Notes: generated by a model from the sequence alone, not told the origin. 11,743 nt of DNA from Methanobacteriota archaeon (GCA_030597775.1 JAUVRF010000019.1:1-11743), one strand, 5' to 3'; shown: positions 1 through 7,622, numbered from the stretch's first letter. Program-made: numbers and translations.

Positions 1-7
1 CGCCGTC

Positions 8-604
8 GTGAGCGCGCCGATGGGCCAGGGTTCTGCCGTTCTGTCGGGACCACACCTCGAGAATCCGGACCATCCAGCGGCCCACATGTGGCTGGCAGGC
101 CTTCTCGGTCACGAACCTGGTGAACCAGTGGAACCCACTCCCGCCCCACGGCCAGGGTCGGAACCCACGGGAGAGGAGGTCGTCCGGCGCCTGGCCAGCG
201 TGCGTGGCCGCGCCATATCCATATCCGACGTCTCCTGGCGGTCGGGAGAGAAGGTGTGGAACGGCCAGCGCGTTGCGGGCTTCACCGACGCCGTCATACC
301 CCGTGCCAAGGCGCTGGCCCGATGGGGGTGGGCACCCAGGGGCAGGGTGGGGGGCCTCCTGCAGCTGCTCGATGCGGCCGAGAGGCGCATCGGGGCCCGG
401 GCCCAACCCGAGATCTGGGACCAGGGTTTCGCGGCCCTCTCCGAGGCCGCCGCCGTGCTCCTTGACGCGTACTTCGCCTCCAGACGAGCGGGGATGCCCG
501 CCCCACCCCCGAGGGTGAAGAGGCCTTCCAGGATAGCCCACGAGGGAGGCTTCAACGCACCCACGGCCCGGCCCGTGACCTCGAAGGAGGTGCGCCGAGG
601 TTGA
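8..604 (+). CDS. Unrecognised protein coupled to hdrA, possibly 5'-truncated
   Basis: I do not recognise this family. The frame is open to the left edge (from base 2), so the gene may begin outside the window; inside it the candidate starts are GTG at 8 and ATG at 20. Codon third positions are strongly G/C, as in the genes downstream, which supports real coding. The product from GTG is 198 aa. Residues 1-55 are rich in Pro and Gly and probably disordered. Residues about 55-160 look soluble and mainly helical, with several Trp and Arg. The tail is basic. There is no cysteine motif, membrane span or signal peptide. Its TGA stop (602-604) overlaps the TTG start of hdrA, and its 3' end carries the hdrA ribosome-binding site, so it is very probably co-translated with the Hdr genes. 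A role as accessory or regulatory partner of the Hdr complex is inference from position only. Confidence 0.6.
   Translation: MSAPMGQGSAVLSGPHLENPDHPAAHMWLAGLLGHEPGEPVEPTPAPRPGSEPTGEEVVRRLASVRGRAISISDVSWRSGEKVWNGQRVAGFTDAVIPRAKALARWGWAPRGRVGGLLQLLDAAERRIGARAQPEIWDQGFAALSEAAAVLLDAYFASRRAGMPAPPPRVKRPSRIAHEGGFNAPTARPVTSKEVRRG
584..592 (+). promoter_or_regulatory. Ribosome-binding site fixing the TTG start of hdrA
   Basis: AAGGAGGTG lies 8 bases before the TTG at 601. It matches the archaeal anti-Shine-Dalgarno sequence well. It lies inside the preceding coding region and decides the unusual TTG start. The protein from there begins MIGVFLCDCG, the expected HdrA N-terminus. Confidence 0.75.
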
Positions 605-3204
605 TAGGCGTGTTCCTCTGCGATTGCGGCACCAACATTGCCGGCGCCATGGACCTGGACAGGGTCGAAAAGGCCCTCGAACGCCTGGAGGGTGTCAGGG
701 TCTACCGTCACAGGTTCATGTGCTCCCAGGACGGCCAGGACCTGGTCAGGGAGATCCTGGATGGGGACGATGTTGACCGCGTAGTCGTGGCCGCTTGCTC
801 TCCACATCATCACGGGGACGTGTTCCGCGAGGCGGTGGAGGGTCACACGACGGGGCCGCTGCCCGTCATGGCCAATATCCGGGAGCACTGCGCCTGGGTG
901 ACCCCGGACCCGGACGAGGCCACGAGAAAGGCCGTGGCCCTAATCAGGGCGGCGATCGCCAGGGTGATGGACGCCCAGGCCCTGGGAACGCTGACCGTCC
1001 CCGTCACCCCCGTGGTGGCCGTCGTGGGGGGAGGCATCACCGGCATGCACACCGCCCTGGAACTGGCCTCCCGTGGGGTGGAGGTGCACCTCATCGAGCG
1101 TGAGGCCACCATCGGTGGCATCATGGTGCTCCTCAACCGCACTTTCCCCACCGACGACTGCTCCCTCTGCTCCATCGCACCGGTCCTGGAGGACGTGGCC
1201 AGATCGAAGGGCATCCACCTCCACCCGCTCACCGACGTGGTGGGCCTACAGGGTCGGCCGGGTGCGTGGAACCTCACCCTGGCGACCCGACCCCGTCACG
1301 TGTCGGAGGAACGATGCACCGCGTGCGGCGAGTGCGTCATCTCCGAGTTCGTACCGACGGCGCCCCTCCTGCCCGCGGATGGGGAGCGCCTCATCGACCG
1401 GATCGCCATCGACGAGGATGCGTGCACCTCCTGCGGGACCTGCGTGAAGGTGTGCGAGGCCGCCACGGGAGAGGAGCCGGCCCTCACCCTCCCCGAGGGT
1501 TGCGAGGGGGATGCCAAGCTGGAGTACGAGACCCGCAGGTGCATAGGGTGCTGGGGATGCCTGGAGGCATGTCCCGAGAACGCCCTGCGCCGCGTTGCGG
1601 TCTGTCCAGTGGTCGTGCCCAGCGAGGTCGACCAGGGCCTGGGATGGCGTCACGCGATCTACCTGCCCAACCCCCATGCGGTGCCACTTACCTACGTGCG
1701 GGATCCCGCGACCTGCCTGGCCCTCACGGGAGAGATGGCATGCGAGGGGTGCTCCAGGGTCTGCCCCGCGGACGCCATCGTCGAGGACGGCCCCCGGGAG
1801 CAGGAGCTGGGTGTGGGTGCCATCGTCATCGCCACCGGCGTGGAGGAGGCCGACCTTGCCCGAACGGAGTACAGCTCCGGGCACCCCGACGTGGTCACCG
1901 CACTGCAGCTGGAACGCCTCCTGTCCCCCGAGGGACCCACCGGGGGCAAGCTGCTGCGACCCTCCGACGGTGCCCAGCCGGGTCGCGTGGTCTTCGTCCA
2001 GTGCGCCGGGTCCCGATCAGAGGTCCATCATCCCCACTGCTCCAAGGTCTGCTGCTCCCACGCCGTCAAGAACGCCAACCTCATACGCACCACGTGGCCG
2101 GAGATCGAGGTGACCGTCTGCTACACCGACCTCCGGGTGTCTGGAAGGGACGCGGAGGAGTACTACGACCGGGCCCGGCGGACCGGTGTCCGTTTCCTGC
2201 GGGGCAACGTGGCGGAGGTGGACGTGGGTGGCGTGGGACCCGTAGTGGTCACCGAGGACACCCTGGGCGGGGGCGGTCGGCTGGAGCTCCCGGCGGACCT
2301 GGTCGTGCTATCCACCGCCCTCCTTCCATCCCGGGGTACAAGGGAGATCGCGGGCCTCATGCATCTGGCCACGGACCCCCAGGGGTTTCCCCGGCCCGTC
2401 CACCCGAAGCTGAGACCGGTGGACATGGCCCAGAGAGGCATTCACGTGGCCGGGTCGGCGGCGTTCCCCAAGTTCATCCCGGCCTGCCTCGCAGGGGCGG
2501 GCGCGGCCGCCCAGCGGGCTGGCGACCTGGCCTCCATCGGAGACCTGGAGCTGCCCCGGTCCTACCCGGACCTGGACGCGGACCGATGCATCGGTTGCAT
2601 GGCGTGCATCGCCGAGTGCCCCTTCGATGCCATCGAGCCCACCGATGACGGGCGAGTGCGCATCGTGGAGGCGGCCTGCCAGGCCTGCGGCAAATGCGCG
2701 GCAGTATGCCTCTCCACCGCCCTCGATCTCCGGGAGCTTCCCCTTCCCACCCTGCAGGCGGAGACGGACGCCATGCTCGACGCGGCCCTTGCCTGGGGAG
2801 ATGCCGGGAGCAGGCCGGTCGTCGCCTACGCGTGCAACAGCTGCGGCTACAACGCCGCGGACCTGGCGGGCTCTCGCAGGATGGACCTGCCCTCGGAGGT
2901 CCTGCCCTTATGGGTCCCGTGCTCGGGCCGTCTGTCCATCGAGGACCTGGTCCATCCCTTCACAAGGGGCGCGGCGGGGGTCCTCGTTGCCGCCTGCCTT
3001 CCAGACCAGTGCACATTCGTGGACGGCAACACCGCCCTGGCCCATCGTCTTGAACAGGCCCGGCAGCTGCTGGCAATGATGGGCATCGACCCCCAGCGAT
3101 TGCAGCTGGTCCACACCAGCTCCGCCGACGCGGCCAGGTTCAGGGAGGCGACGGAGGAAATGGCACGGGTCGCCCGGGGCCTGCCGGGAGGTGGCGGTGA
3201 ATGA
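601..3204 (+). CDS. hdrA: HdrA fused to MvhD/FlpD (CoB-CoM heterodisulfide reductase iron-sulfur subunit A)
   Basis: This is the FAD and iron-sulfur subunit of cytosolic heterodisulfide reductase, where electron bifurcation between ferredoxin and a disulfide is known to occur. The 867-aa product has these parts in order. An N-terminal HdrA domain (1-125) carries C7, C9, C41 and C66. An FAD-binding fold (about 137-170) has a GGGITG turn. The family DCSLC motif is at 186-190. A Cys-rich region (239-335) follows, then C372/C381/C384/C388. The QCAGSR...CSKVCC cluster motif covers 467-485. A two-cluster ferredoxin has C663/666/669/673 and C693/696/699/703. A MvhD/FlpD domain (about 738-860) has CNSC (745-748), PCSGR (773-777), C799 and C804. 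HdrA-MvhD fusions are known, for example HdrA2 of Methanosarcina acetivorans, but this protein is longer. The extra length is an insertion at about 246-334 with two additional CxxCxxCxxxC motifs. In the N-terminal domain the usual CSPRxHE appears as CSPHHHGD. The TTG start is set by the ribosome-binding site and overlaps the preceding stop. Confidence 0.93.
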   Translation: MIGVFLCDCGTNIAGAMDLDRVEKALERLEGVRVYRHRFMCSQDGQDLVREILDGDDVDRVVVAACSPHHHGDVFREAVEGHTTGPLPVMANIREHCAWVTPDPDEATRKAVALIRAAIARVMDAQALGTLTVPVTPVVAVVGGGITGMHTALELASRGVEVHLIEREATIGGIMVLLNRTFPTDDCSLCSIAPVLEDVARSKGIHLHPLTDVVGLQGRPGAWNLTLATRPRHVSEERCTACGECVISEFVPTAPLLPADGERLIDRIAIDEDACTSCGTCVKVCEAATGEEPALTLPEGCEGDAKLEYETRRCIGCWGCLEACPENALRRVAVCPVVVPSEVDQGLGWRHAIYLPNPHAVPLTYVRDPATCLALTGEMACEGCSRVCPADAIVEDGPREQELGVGAIVIATGVEEADLARTEYSSGHPDVVTALQLERLLSPEGPTGGKLLRPSDGAQPGRVVFVQCAGSRSEVHHPHCSKVCCSHAVKNANLIRTTWPEIEVTVCYTDLRVSGRDAEEYYDRARRTGVRFLRGNVAEVDVGGVGPVVVTEDTLGGGGRLELPADLVVLSTALLPSRGTREIAGLMHLATDPQGFPRPVHPKLRPVDMAQRGIHVAGSAAFPKFIPACLAGAGAAAQRAGDLASIGDLELPRSYPDLDADRCIGCMACIAECPFDAIEPTDDGRVRIVEAACQACGKCAAVCLSTALDLRELPLPTLQAETDAMLDAALAWGDAGSRPVVAYACNSCGYNAADLAGSRRMDLPSEVLPLWVPCSGRLSIEDLVHPFTRGAAGVLVAACLPDQCTFVDGNTALAHRLEQARQLLAMMGIDPQRLQLVHTSSADAARFREATEEMARVARGLPGGGGE

Positions 3205-5306
3205 TACCCCTGGGCGAGGGGTGCCAGTGCGACCGCTTCGGCGCCGTGGAGTGCACCAGCTGCCGGATCTGCGAGGCGGTGTGCCCGCCCCGGCTTGACC
3301 TGGCGAGCATAGTCTCCCTCTCCCGACGCCTCGATGGGCCCGAGACCTCCCACCAGGGTCTCTTCACCAGCCTGGCCATCCTCGAGGCCCAGGGGGCCGC
3401 GATGGGCCTGGGGGCCTGGCACGCCGACCTGCCAGGTGTGGAGACCGGCGACGACCTGGTGTTCTTGCCTGGCACCGCAGGCCTCATGGATGCCTACTTC
3501 CAGCGCGACACGGAGTACGCCGCCGGACCCCACGGCGCACTGCTGCTGTTGAATGCGGCAGGATACCATCCAAGGGTGGTCGGGGGCGGCTCTGGTCACG
3601 ACCTCTACTACCAGGGGCGGCTTGACGAGTTCAAGGTCCTGGGAGAGATCCTGGTCCCCCGCCTCGAGAGCATGCTCAAGGGGACGGGGACCGATGCGGT
3701 GGTGTGCGCCTCCCCGGAGGACGCCCACGCGCTCCGCGACCTCCACGGTGTCGAGGCCATCCACGTGAGCGAGTTCCTCGCGGGAAGGGACATCGACATC
3801 TCGCCTCCGGGGGATGAACGTCCAAGGGTGGCATTCATGGACCCCTGCCGATTGGGCAGGTACCGGGACGCCTACGATGCCCCCAGGGAGCTCCTGGGCA
3901 GGGTGGCAGAGGTCGTGGACCTGGGATACGCGAGGGGCGAGGAGCCCTGCTGCGGCGTGAGCGCATGGGTCAACTGCAACGCCTGGTCCAAGGACCACAG
4001 GGAGGGCATCATCCGACGGGCCCACGAAGCTGGCGTCGACGTCCTCGTCACGGCCTGTCCGATGTGCCAGGTCCACCTGGACTGCTACTACGCAGAGGAG
4101 GGCTACGATCCCGAGGACCCGGACGTCGTCCCGCCGCTGCGGATCACGGACATCTGCCAGCTCGTGGCGGAGCTCGGGGGCCTACTGCCCGAGGACCGTG
4201 ACCGGCTGGTCCCGCTATCCCCGACCAGCCTCATGGTGGATGCTGGTATGCTCCTACCGCTTGCCGATGCCCCTGTCGTCGACCACATGGACGATTGGGC
4301 CGTGCGGAACGCCCACCTGTGCACCATCTGCATGCGATGTGTCCAGGAGTGCCACCAGGACGCGCCGGTCATCCACCACGTGATGAGCGTGAGGCGTGGG
4401 ATCTGGGACAACGGGAGGACACCCGAAGGCGTCGCCGCCATGGTGGCAAGCGTCGAGGCGGAGGACGATGCCTTCGGAGAGCCCAGGGCGGGGCGCACCG
4501 AGGCCTACCCTCCCGCACTGCGCGCCAGGGTCGCGGCGTCCGCCGATGGTGCGACCCCCGAGGTGCTGCTGTTCCTGGGATGCGTGCTCTCGTACCAGGA
4601 CCCCAGGGGCCTTGCCGCCGTCGTCCGGGTGCTCGAGGCGGCCGGTGTGGACTATGCTGTCCTGGGCGAGGAGGAGGGCTGTTGCGGATACGTGGACCAC
4701 CTCGCGGGAGCGGAGGAGGCATTCAGCCAAGTCGCAACCGGCGTGATGGAGCGGGTCCGGTCGACGGGCGCACCCCTGCTCGTGACACCGTGCTCCGGAT
4801 GCTTCAGGTCATTCTCCCAGCTCTACCCCGGGCTTGACCCCGCCTGGTCCACCGATGTGGAGGTCCTTCACGTGGCCCAGTACCTGGACCGGCTCATCAA
4901 CGCCGACAGACTGCCCCTCGCCAAGGGAGGGGAGGTGCTCATGGTCGCCTATCACGACCCCTGCGACCTGGGGCGGAACTGCGGTGTCTACGACGCCCCG
5001 CGCAGGGTGCTGTCCGCACTGCCCGGCGTGGTGCTGGAGGAGTTCCCAGAGTCCCGACAGGAGGCCCGATGCTGCGGCGGAGGTGGAGCCCTCCGCGCGT
5101 TCGAGCCCGACAGGAGCCTGGAGATCGCCGCGGAGCGGTTGGACACCCTCGTGGAGGGCATCGACGTGGTGGCCTCGGCCTGCCCCTCGTGCAAGGGCAA
5201 CCTGCGCCTTGCCGCCGCGAGGAGGGCCCGCGATGGCGGCGCCCGGCTCAGGGTCCAGAACATCTGCGAGGTCGTGGCCTCGCGCCTCGACGGAGGTGCT
5301 CGCTGA
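3201..5306 (+). CDS. Tandem HdrD-like iron-sulfur protein with four CCG-type modules
   Basis: The 701-aa protein looks like two HdrD-like halves fused. The N half has one CxxCxxCxxxCP motif (C18/21/24/28), a degenerate CCG-like module (about 86-192) that keeps only C169, and an intact module with DPC (C216), CCG (250-252) and CPMC (286-289). The C half has one ferredoxin motif (C374/377/380/384), a CCG module with GC (461), CCG (494-496) and CSGC (531-534), and a last one with DPC (C588), CCGGGG (624-629) and CPSC (661-664). CCG modules of HdrB/HdrD bind non-cubane [4Fe-4S] clusters that reduce disulfides; related modules occur in GlcF, LutA and DsrK. The protein has no membrane spans and is presumably cytosolic. 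ATG 3201 overlaps the hdrA stop as ATGA and is preceded by GGGAGGTG at 3186-3193. The substrate is unknown: heterodisulfide is plausible from context, another thiol/disulfide or 2-hydroxyacid is possible. It is about 1.7 times the length of an ordinary HdrD. Confidence 0.85.
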   Translation: MIPLGEGCQCDRFGAVECTSCRICEAVCPPRLDLASIVSLSRRLDGPETSHQGLFTSLAILEAQGAAMGLGAWHADLPGVETGDDLVFLPGTAGLMDAYFQRDTEYAAGPHGALLLLNAAGYHPRVVGGGSGHDLYYQGRLDEFKVLGEILVPRLESMLKGTGTDAVVCASPEDAHALRDLHGVEAIHVSEFLAGRDIDISPPGDERPRVAFMDPCRLGRYRDAYDAPRELLGRVAEVVDLGYARGEEPCCGVSAWVNCNAWSKDHREGIIRRAHEAGVDVLVTACPMCQVHLDCYYAEEGYDPEDPDVVPPLRITDICQLVAELGGLLPEDRDRLVPLSPTSLMVDAGMLLPLADAPVVDHMDDWAVRNAHLCTICMRCVQECHQDAPVIHHVMSVRRGIWDNGRTPEGVAAMVASVEAEDDAFGEPRAGRTEAYPPALRARVAASADGATPEVLLFLGCVLSYQDPRGLAAVVRVLEAAGVDYAVLGEEEGCCGYVDHLAGAEEAFSQVATGVMERVRSTGAPLLVTPCSGCFRSFSQLYPGLDPAWSTDVEVLHVAQYLDRLINADRLPLAKGGEVLMVAYHDPCDLGRNCGVYDAPRRVLSALPGVVLEEFPESRQEARCCGGGGALRAFEPDRSLEIAAERLDTLVEGIDVVASACPSCKGNLRLAAARRARDGGARLRVQNICEVVASRLDGGAR

Positions 5307-5869
5307 TGGCTGGTGAAGGTCTCCGCGCCCGGATCGCCAGTATCCTGGAGCGGGCCGGGGTTGACGCCTGCATCCAGTGCGGGCGCTGCACCGCCACGTG
5401 CCCGGCTGCCCTGCCCTCGTCCCTCCGGGCGAGGGAGGTGGTGAGGGCGGTCCAGGACGGGGACATGACGGTGGTCACGGACCGTGACGACATCTGGCAC
5501 TGCACGACCTGCTTCAGCTGCCAGGAGAGATGTCCCAAGGGCGTCCAGGTCACCCAGGCGATCCTCTGGCTGAGGGGCGAGGCGGTGGCCCTTGGCCACT
5601 ACCCGGCACCCCATACCGCAGCGCTGGCCGAGATCTCCCGCACGGGCAACGTCTTCCCCCTCGAGGCCGAGATCAGGGCCGTGCGGGGACAGCTCTCCCT
5701 GCCCCTCGACCCTCCCGACTGCGCCCACGACCCGGAAGAGCTGGCAGCCTTCCACAGGTTGCTCGAGGTACTGGTGTTCGAGGATCTGGCACCGGAGCGG
5801 CGGCCGTACGCAGGCGAGGACACCAGAGAGGTCACCGGCGAGGGGTCCGAGGGAGGTGAGGGGTCATGA
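5306..5869 (+). CDS. hdrC: HdrC, heterodisulfide reductase subunit C
   Basis: This is a small electron-transfer subunit that links HdrA to HdrB through two [4Fe-4S] clusters. The 187-aa product shows both motifs: CIQCGRCTATCP (C22/25/28/32) and CTTCFSCQERCP (C66/69/72/76). The normal helical segment follows to about residue 160. The rest is an acidic Gly/Glu-rich tail whose codons also supply the ribosome-binding site of hdrB. ATG 5306 shares one base with the TGA of the preceding gene and has GGAGGTG at 5292-5298. The frame is open further upstream inside the previous gene, but the protein aligns with HdrC only from this ATG. Confidence 0.92.
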   Translation: MAGEGLRARIASILERAGVDACIQCGRCTATCPAALPSSLRAREVVRAVQDGDMTVVTDRDDIWHCTTCFSCQERCPKGVQVTQAILWLRGEAVALGHYPAPHTAALAEISRTGNVFPLEAEIRAVRGQLSLPLDPPDCAHDPEELAAFHRLLEVLVFEDLAPERRPYAGEDTREVTGEGSEGGEGS

Positions 5870-6768
5870 CCGAGAGGTTCGCCTTCTTCCCCGGTTGCAT
5901 CTCGATCAACCTTTACCCGTCCATAGACCGGGCGACGCGGCTGGTCATGGCCGAGCTGGACTACGAACTGGTGGACATGCCCTTTGCGTGCTGTCCACCC
6001 CCGGGCGTGCTGCGCAGCTACGACGAGCCGACATGGACCACCCTGGCCGCGAGGAACCTGGCGGTTGCGGCCCGGGAGGGGCTGCCTGTGCTCACGATAT
6101 GCAACGGCTGCTTCGGCTCCCTCCACGAGGCCTCCGCCCGCATCTCGGAGGACGTGGAGCTCCGCGAGGAGGTGGTATTGGCCTTGCAGGAGGCGGGGAT
6201 CGAGGGCGCTGCAGAGGTCGCTGATGTCAAGGTGCTGCCCATCCTCGACCTCCTGGGTACCCCAGAGGCCCGCGACCGGATCTCCGATCGTGTGGTCCAT
6301 CGCCTGGGGACACCGGTGGCCGTGCACTACGGGTGCCACTACCTGCGGCCCTCGACCAGGACGGGTCGGGACGTGGAGGACCCCCGGGTCCTTGACGAGC
6401 TGGTGGAGATCGCCGGTTTCAAGAGCGTGCCGTTCCCCCAGAAGCTCTCATGCTGCGGTGCTGGAGGCGGGGCCTGGTCCGGGCAGGAGGCCACATCCCT
6501 CTCGATACTGGAACGGAAGCTGGGTGAGATGTCCTCCGCGGGTGCCGAGGCCGTGGTCAACGTGTGCCCCTTCTGTCACCTGCAGTTCGACCAGGGACAG
6601 CGACGCCTGGGCAGGGGCGTCCCGTCGGTCCCGTCGGTGCACCTCAGCCAGCTCCTCGGCCTTGCCTTCGGCATGAAGGACAAGGCCCTGGGCCTCCACA
6701 CCCACCTCGTGCCCGCCAGGGGCCTGGCGAAGGCCGCCCGCAGTGCGAGGGCCGATGACCGTAAATAG
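5866..6768 (+). CDS. hdrB: HdrB, heterodisulfide reductase subunit B
   Basis: This is the catalytic subunit; in methanogens HdrB reduces the CoM-S-S-CoB heterodisulfide on two non-cubane [4Fe-4S] clusters. The 300-aa product has two complete CCG modules. The first has FPGC (C11), CC (42-43) and CNGC (79-82). The second has HYGC (C157), CCGAGGG (196-202) and CPFC (234-237). The near-invariant CCPPPG, ICNGCFGSLHEA and LHTHLVP blocks are all present, so it looks functional and of normal length. ATG 5866 overlaps the hdrC stop as ATGA and is preceded by GGAGGTGA at 5852-5859. It is the last gene of the Hdr operon. A classical HdrB beside a separate HdrD-like protein in the same operon is unusual. 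The true substrate cannot be read from the sequence. Confidence 0.93.
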   Translation: MTERFAFFPGCISINLYPSIDRATRLVMAELDYELVDMPFACCPPPGVLRSYDEPTWTTLAARNLAVAAREGLPVLTICNGCFGSLHEASARISEDVELREEVVLALQEAGIEGAAEVADVKVLPILDLLGTPEARDRISDRVVHRLGTPVAVHYGCHYLRPSTRTGRDVEDPRVLDELVEIAGFKSVPFPQKLSCCGAGGGAWSGQEATSLSILERKLGEMSSAGAEAVVNVCPFCHLQFDQGQRRLGRGVPSVPSVHLSQLLGLAFGMKDKALGLHTHLVPARGLAKAARSARADDRK

Positions 6769-6769
6769 G
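6761..6769 (+). promoter_or_regulatory. TATA-like box for tmk, inside the 3' end of hdrB
   Basis: GTAAATAGG is an AT-rich element in GC-rich surroundings and overlaps the hdrB stop codon (TAG 6766-6768). It would place a transcription start near 6788-6792, about 10 bases before ATG 6801. It suggests that tmk can be transcribed separately from the Hdr operon. Confidence 0.4.
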
Positions 6770-6800
6770 CTCAACACGATTGTCCCCCGAGGCATGCGGC

Positions 6801-7526
6801 ATGATGCAGCGTCACGATGCTCCAGACGGTGATGTGGGGAGCCTGTCCTCCGAGGACATGGACGAGCTGTTGGCGGCCGGAGAGGAGGAAGGACCGGGGG
6901 TCCCCCGGGGCCGTTTGGTGGTGCTGGAGGGTATCGACGGGACCGGCAAGTCCCACGTGTCAAGGCGCGTGGTCGAGCACCTGGAGGCCCGGGAGGTCAA
7001 CGCCATCATCACCTCCGAGCCCACCGACGGTGCCGTGGGCCGCCTCATCAAGAGGGTGACCGAGGAGGGCGTGGACCCCTACACCGAGCTGTTCCTCGTC
7101 ATGGCCGACCGTGCCGACCACGTCCAGTGGATGGCCGCCCGCATGCGGGAGGGCAACTGGATCGTATGCGACCGCTACGCCATGTCCTCCGCGGCCTACC
7201 AGGGTACCTATCTTGAGGAGGAGTGGGAGACCAAGGGGCGGGACCCGGTGGCATGGATAATGGAGATGCATCGTCATTGGTGGATCGAACCCGACCTCAC
7301 CGTGCTGATCGTGGACGACATCGACCGATGCCTGGACCGTGTGGACAAACGGGGTCCGACCACCAAGTTCGAGCGAAGGGACTACCTGGAGCGGGTGCAG
7401 GCGAACTACCTCCGCATCGCCGAGACGTCCGACGGCGTGGTCGTGGTGGACGACCCGGACCTTGATGACATCACCAAGGGGGTACTGGGCCGGGTCGAGG
7501 CACTCCTGGGTCGGCCTCTGGTATGA
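6801..7526 (+). CDS. tmk: Thymidylate kinase (dTMP kinase)
   Basis: It phosphorylates dTMP to dTDP with ATP in the cytosol, a step of dTTP synthesis. Visible family signs (numbered from TTG 6780) are the P-loop EGIDGTGKS (50-58) after a beta strand, the CDRY block with SSAAYQG that binds the nucleotide monophosphate, an EPDLTVLIV strand, and the C-terminal FERRDYLERVQANYL helix. The product is 241 aa from ATG 6801. That includes about 43 acidic, probably disordered residues before the P-loop strand, an extension compared with ordinary enzymes of 200-215 aa. The frame also offers TTG 6780 and ATG 6858. ATG 6801 is preferred because of GAGG at 6788-6791 and the TATA-like box at 6761, but the start is uncertain. 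It lies 32 bases after hdrB and is probably a separate housekeeping unit. Confidence 0.88.
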   Translation: MMQRHDAPDGDVGSLSSEDMDELLAAGEEEGPGVPRGRLVVLEGIDGTGKSHVSRRVVEHLEAREVNAIITSEPTDGAVGRLIKRVTEEGVDPYTELFLVMADRADHVQWMAARMREGNWIVCDRYAMSSAAYQGTYLEEEWETKGRDPVAWIMEMHRHWWIEPDLTVLIVDDIDRCLDRVDKRGPTTKFERRDYLERVQANYLRIAETSDGVVVVDDPDLDDITKGVLGRVEALLGRPLV

Positions 7527-7622
7527 TAGGAGTCTGGTTCTCGGATCGTCCCGCTACGATAGAGGATGACGCGGTTACCCCGATGGAAAGCGGGGAGGAG
7601 CCCGACGCCCCCTGGTGACACG

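Noticed and set aside
109..888. Minus-strand open frame of 259 codons
   Set aside because: It lies antisense to the end of the first gene and the start of hdrA and has no recognisable domain. It is a shadow frame typical of GC-rich DNA.
1266..2648. Plus-strand open frame of 460 codons inside hdrA
   Set aside because: Its translation is low-complexity Arg/Gly/Pro. The HdrA frame over the same bases has clear motifs throughout.
2847..4076. Minus-strand open frame of 409 codons
   Set aside because: It is antisense across the hdrA/HdrD-like junction, has no domain and no ribosome-binding site, and the plus strand is clearly coding.
5069..5305. Upstream extension of the hdrC frame
   Set aside because: The frame is open but overlaps the HdrD-like coding region; HdrC similarity and the ribosome-binding site both start at ATG 5306.
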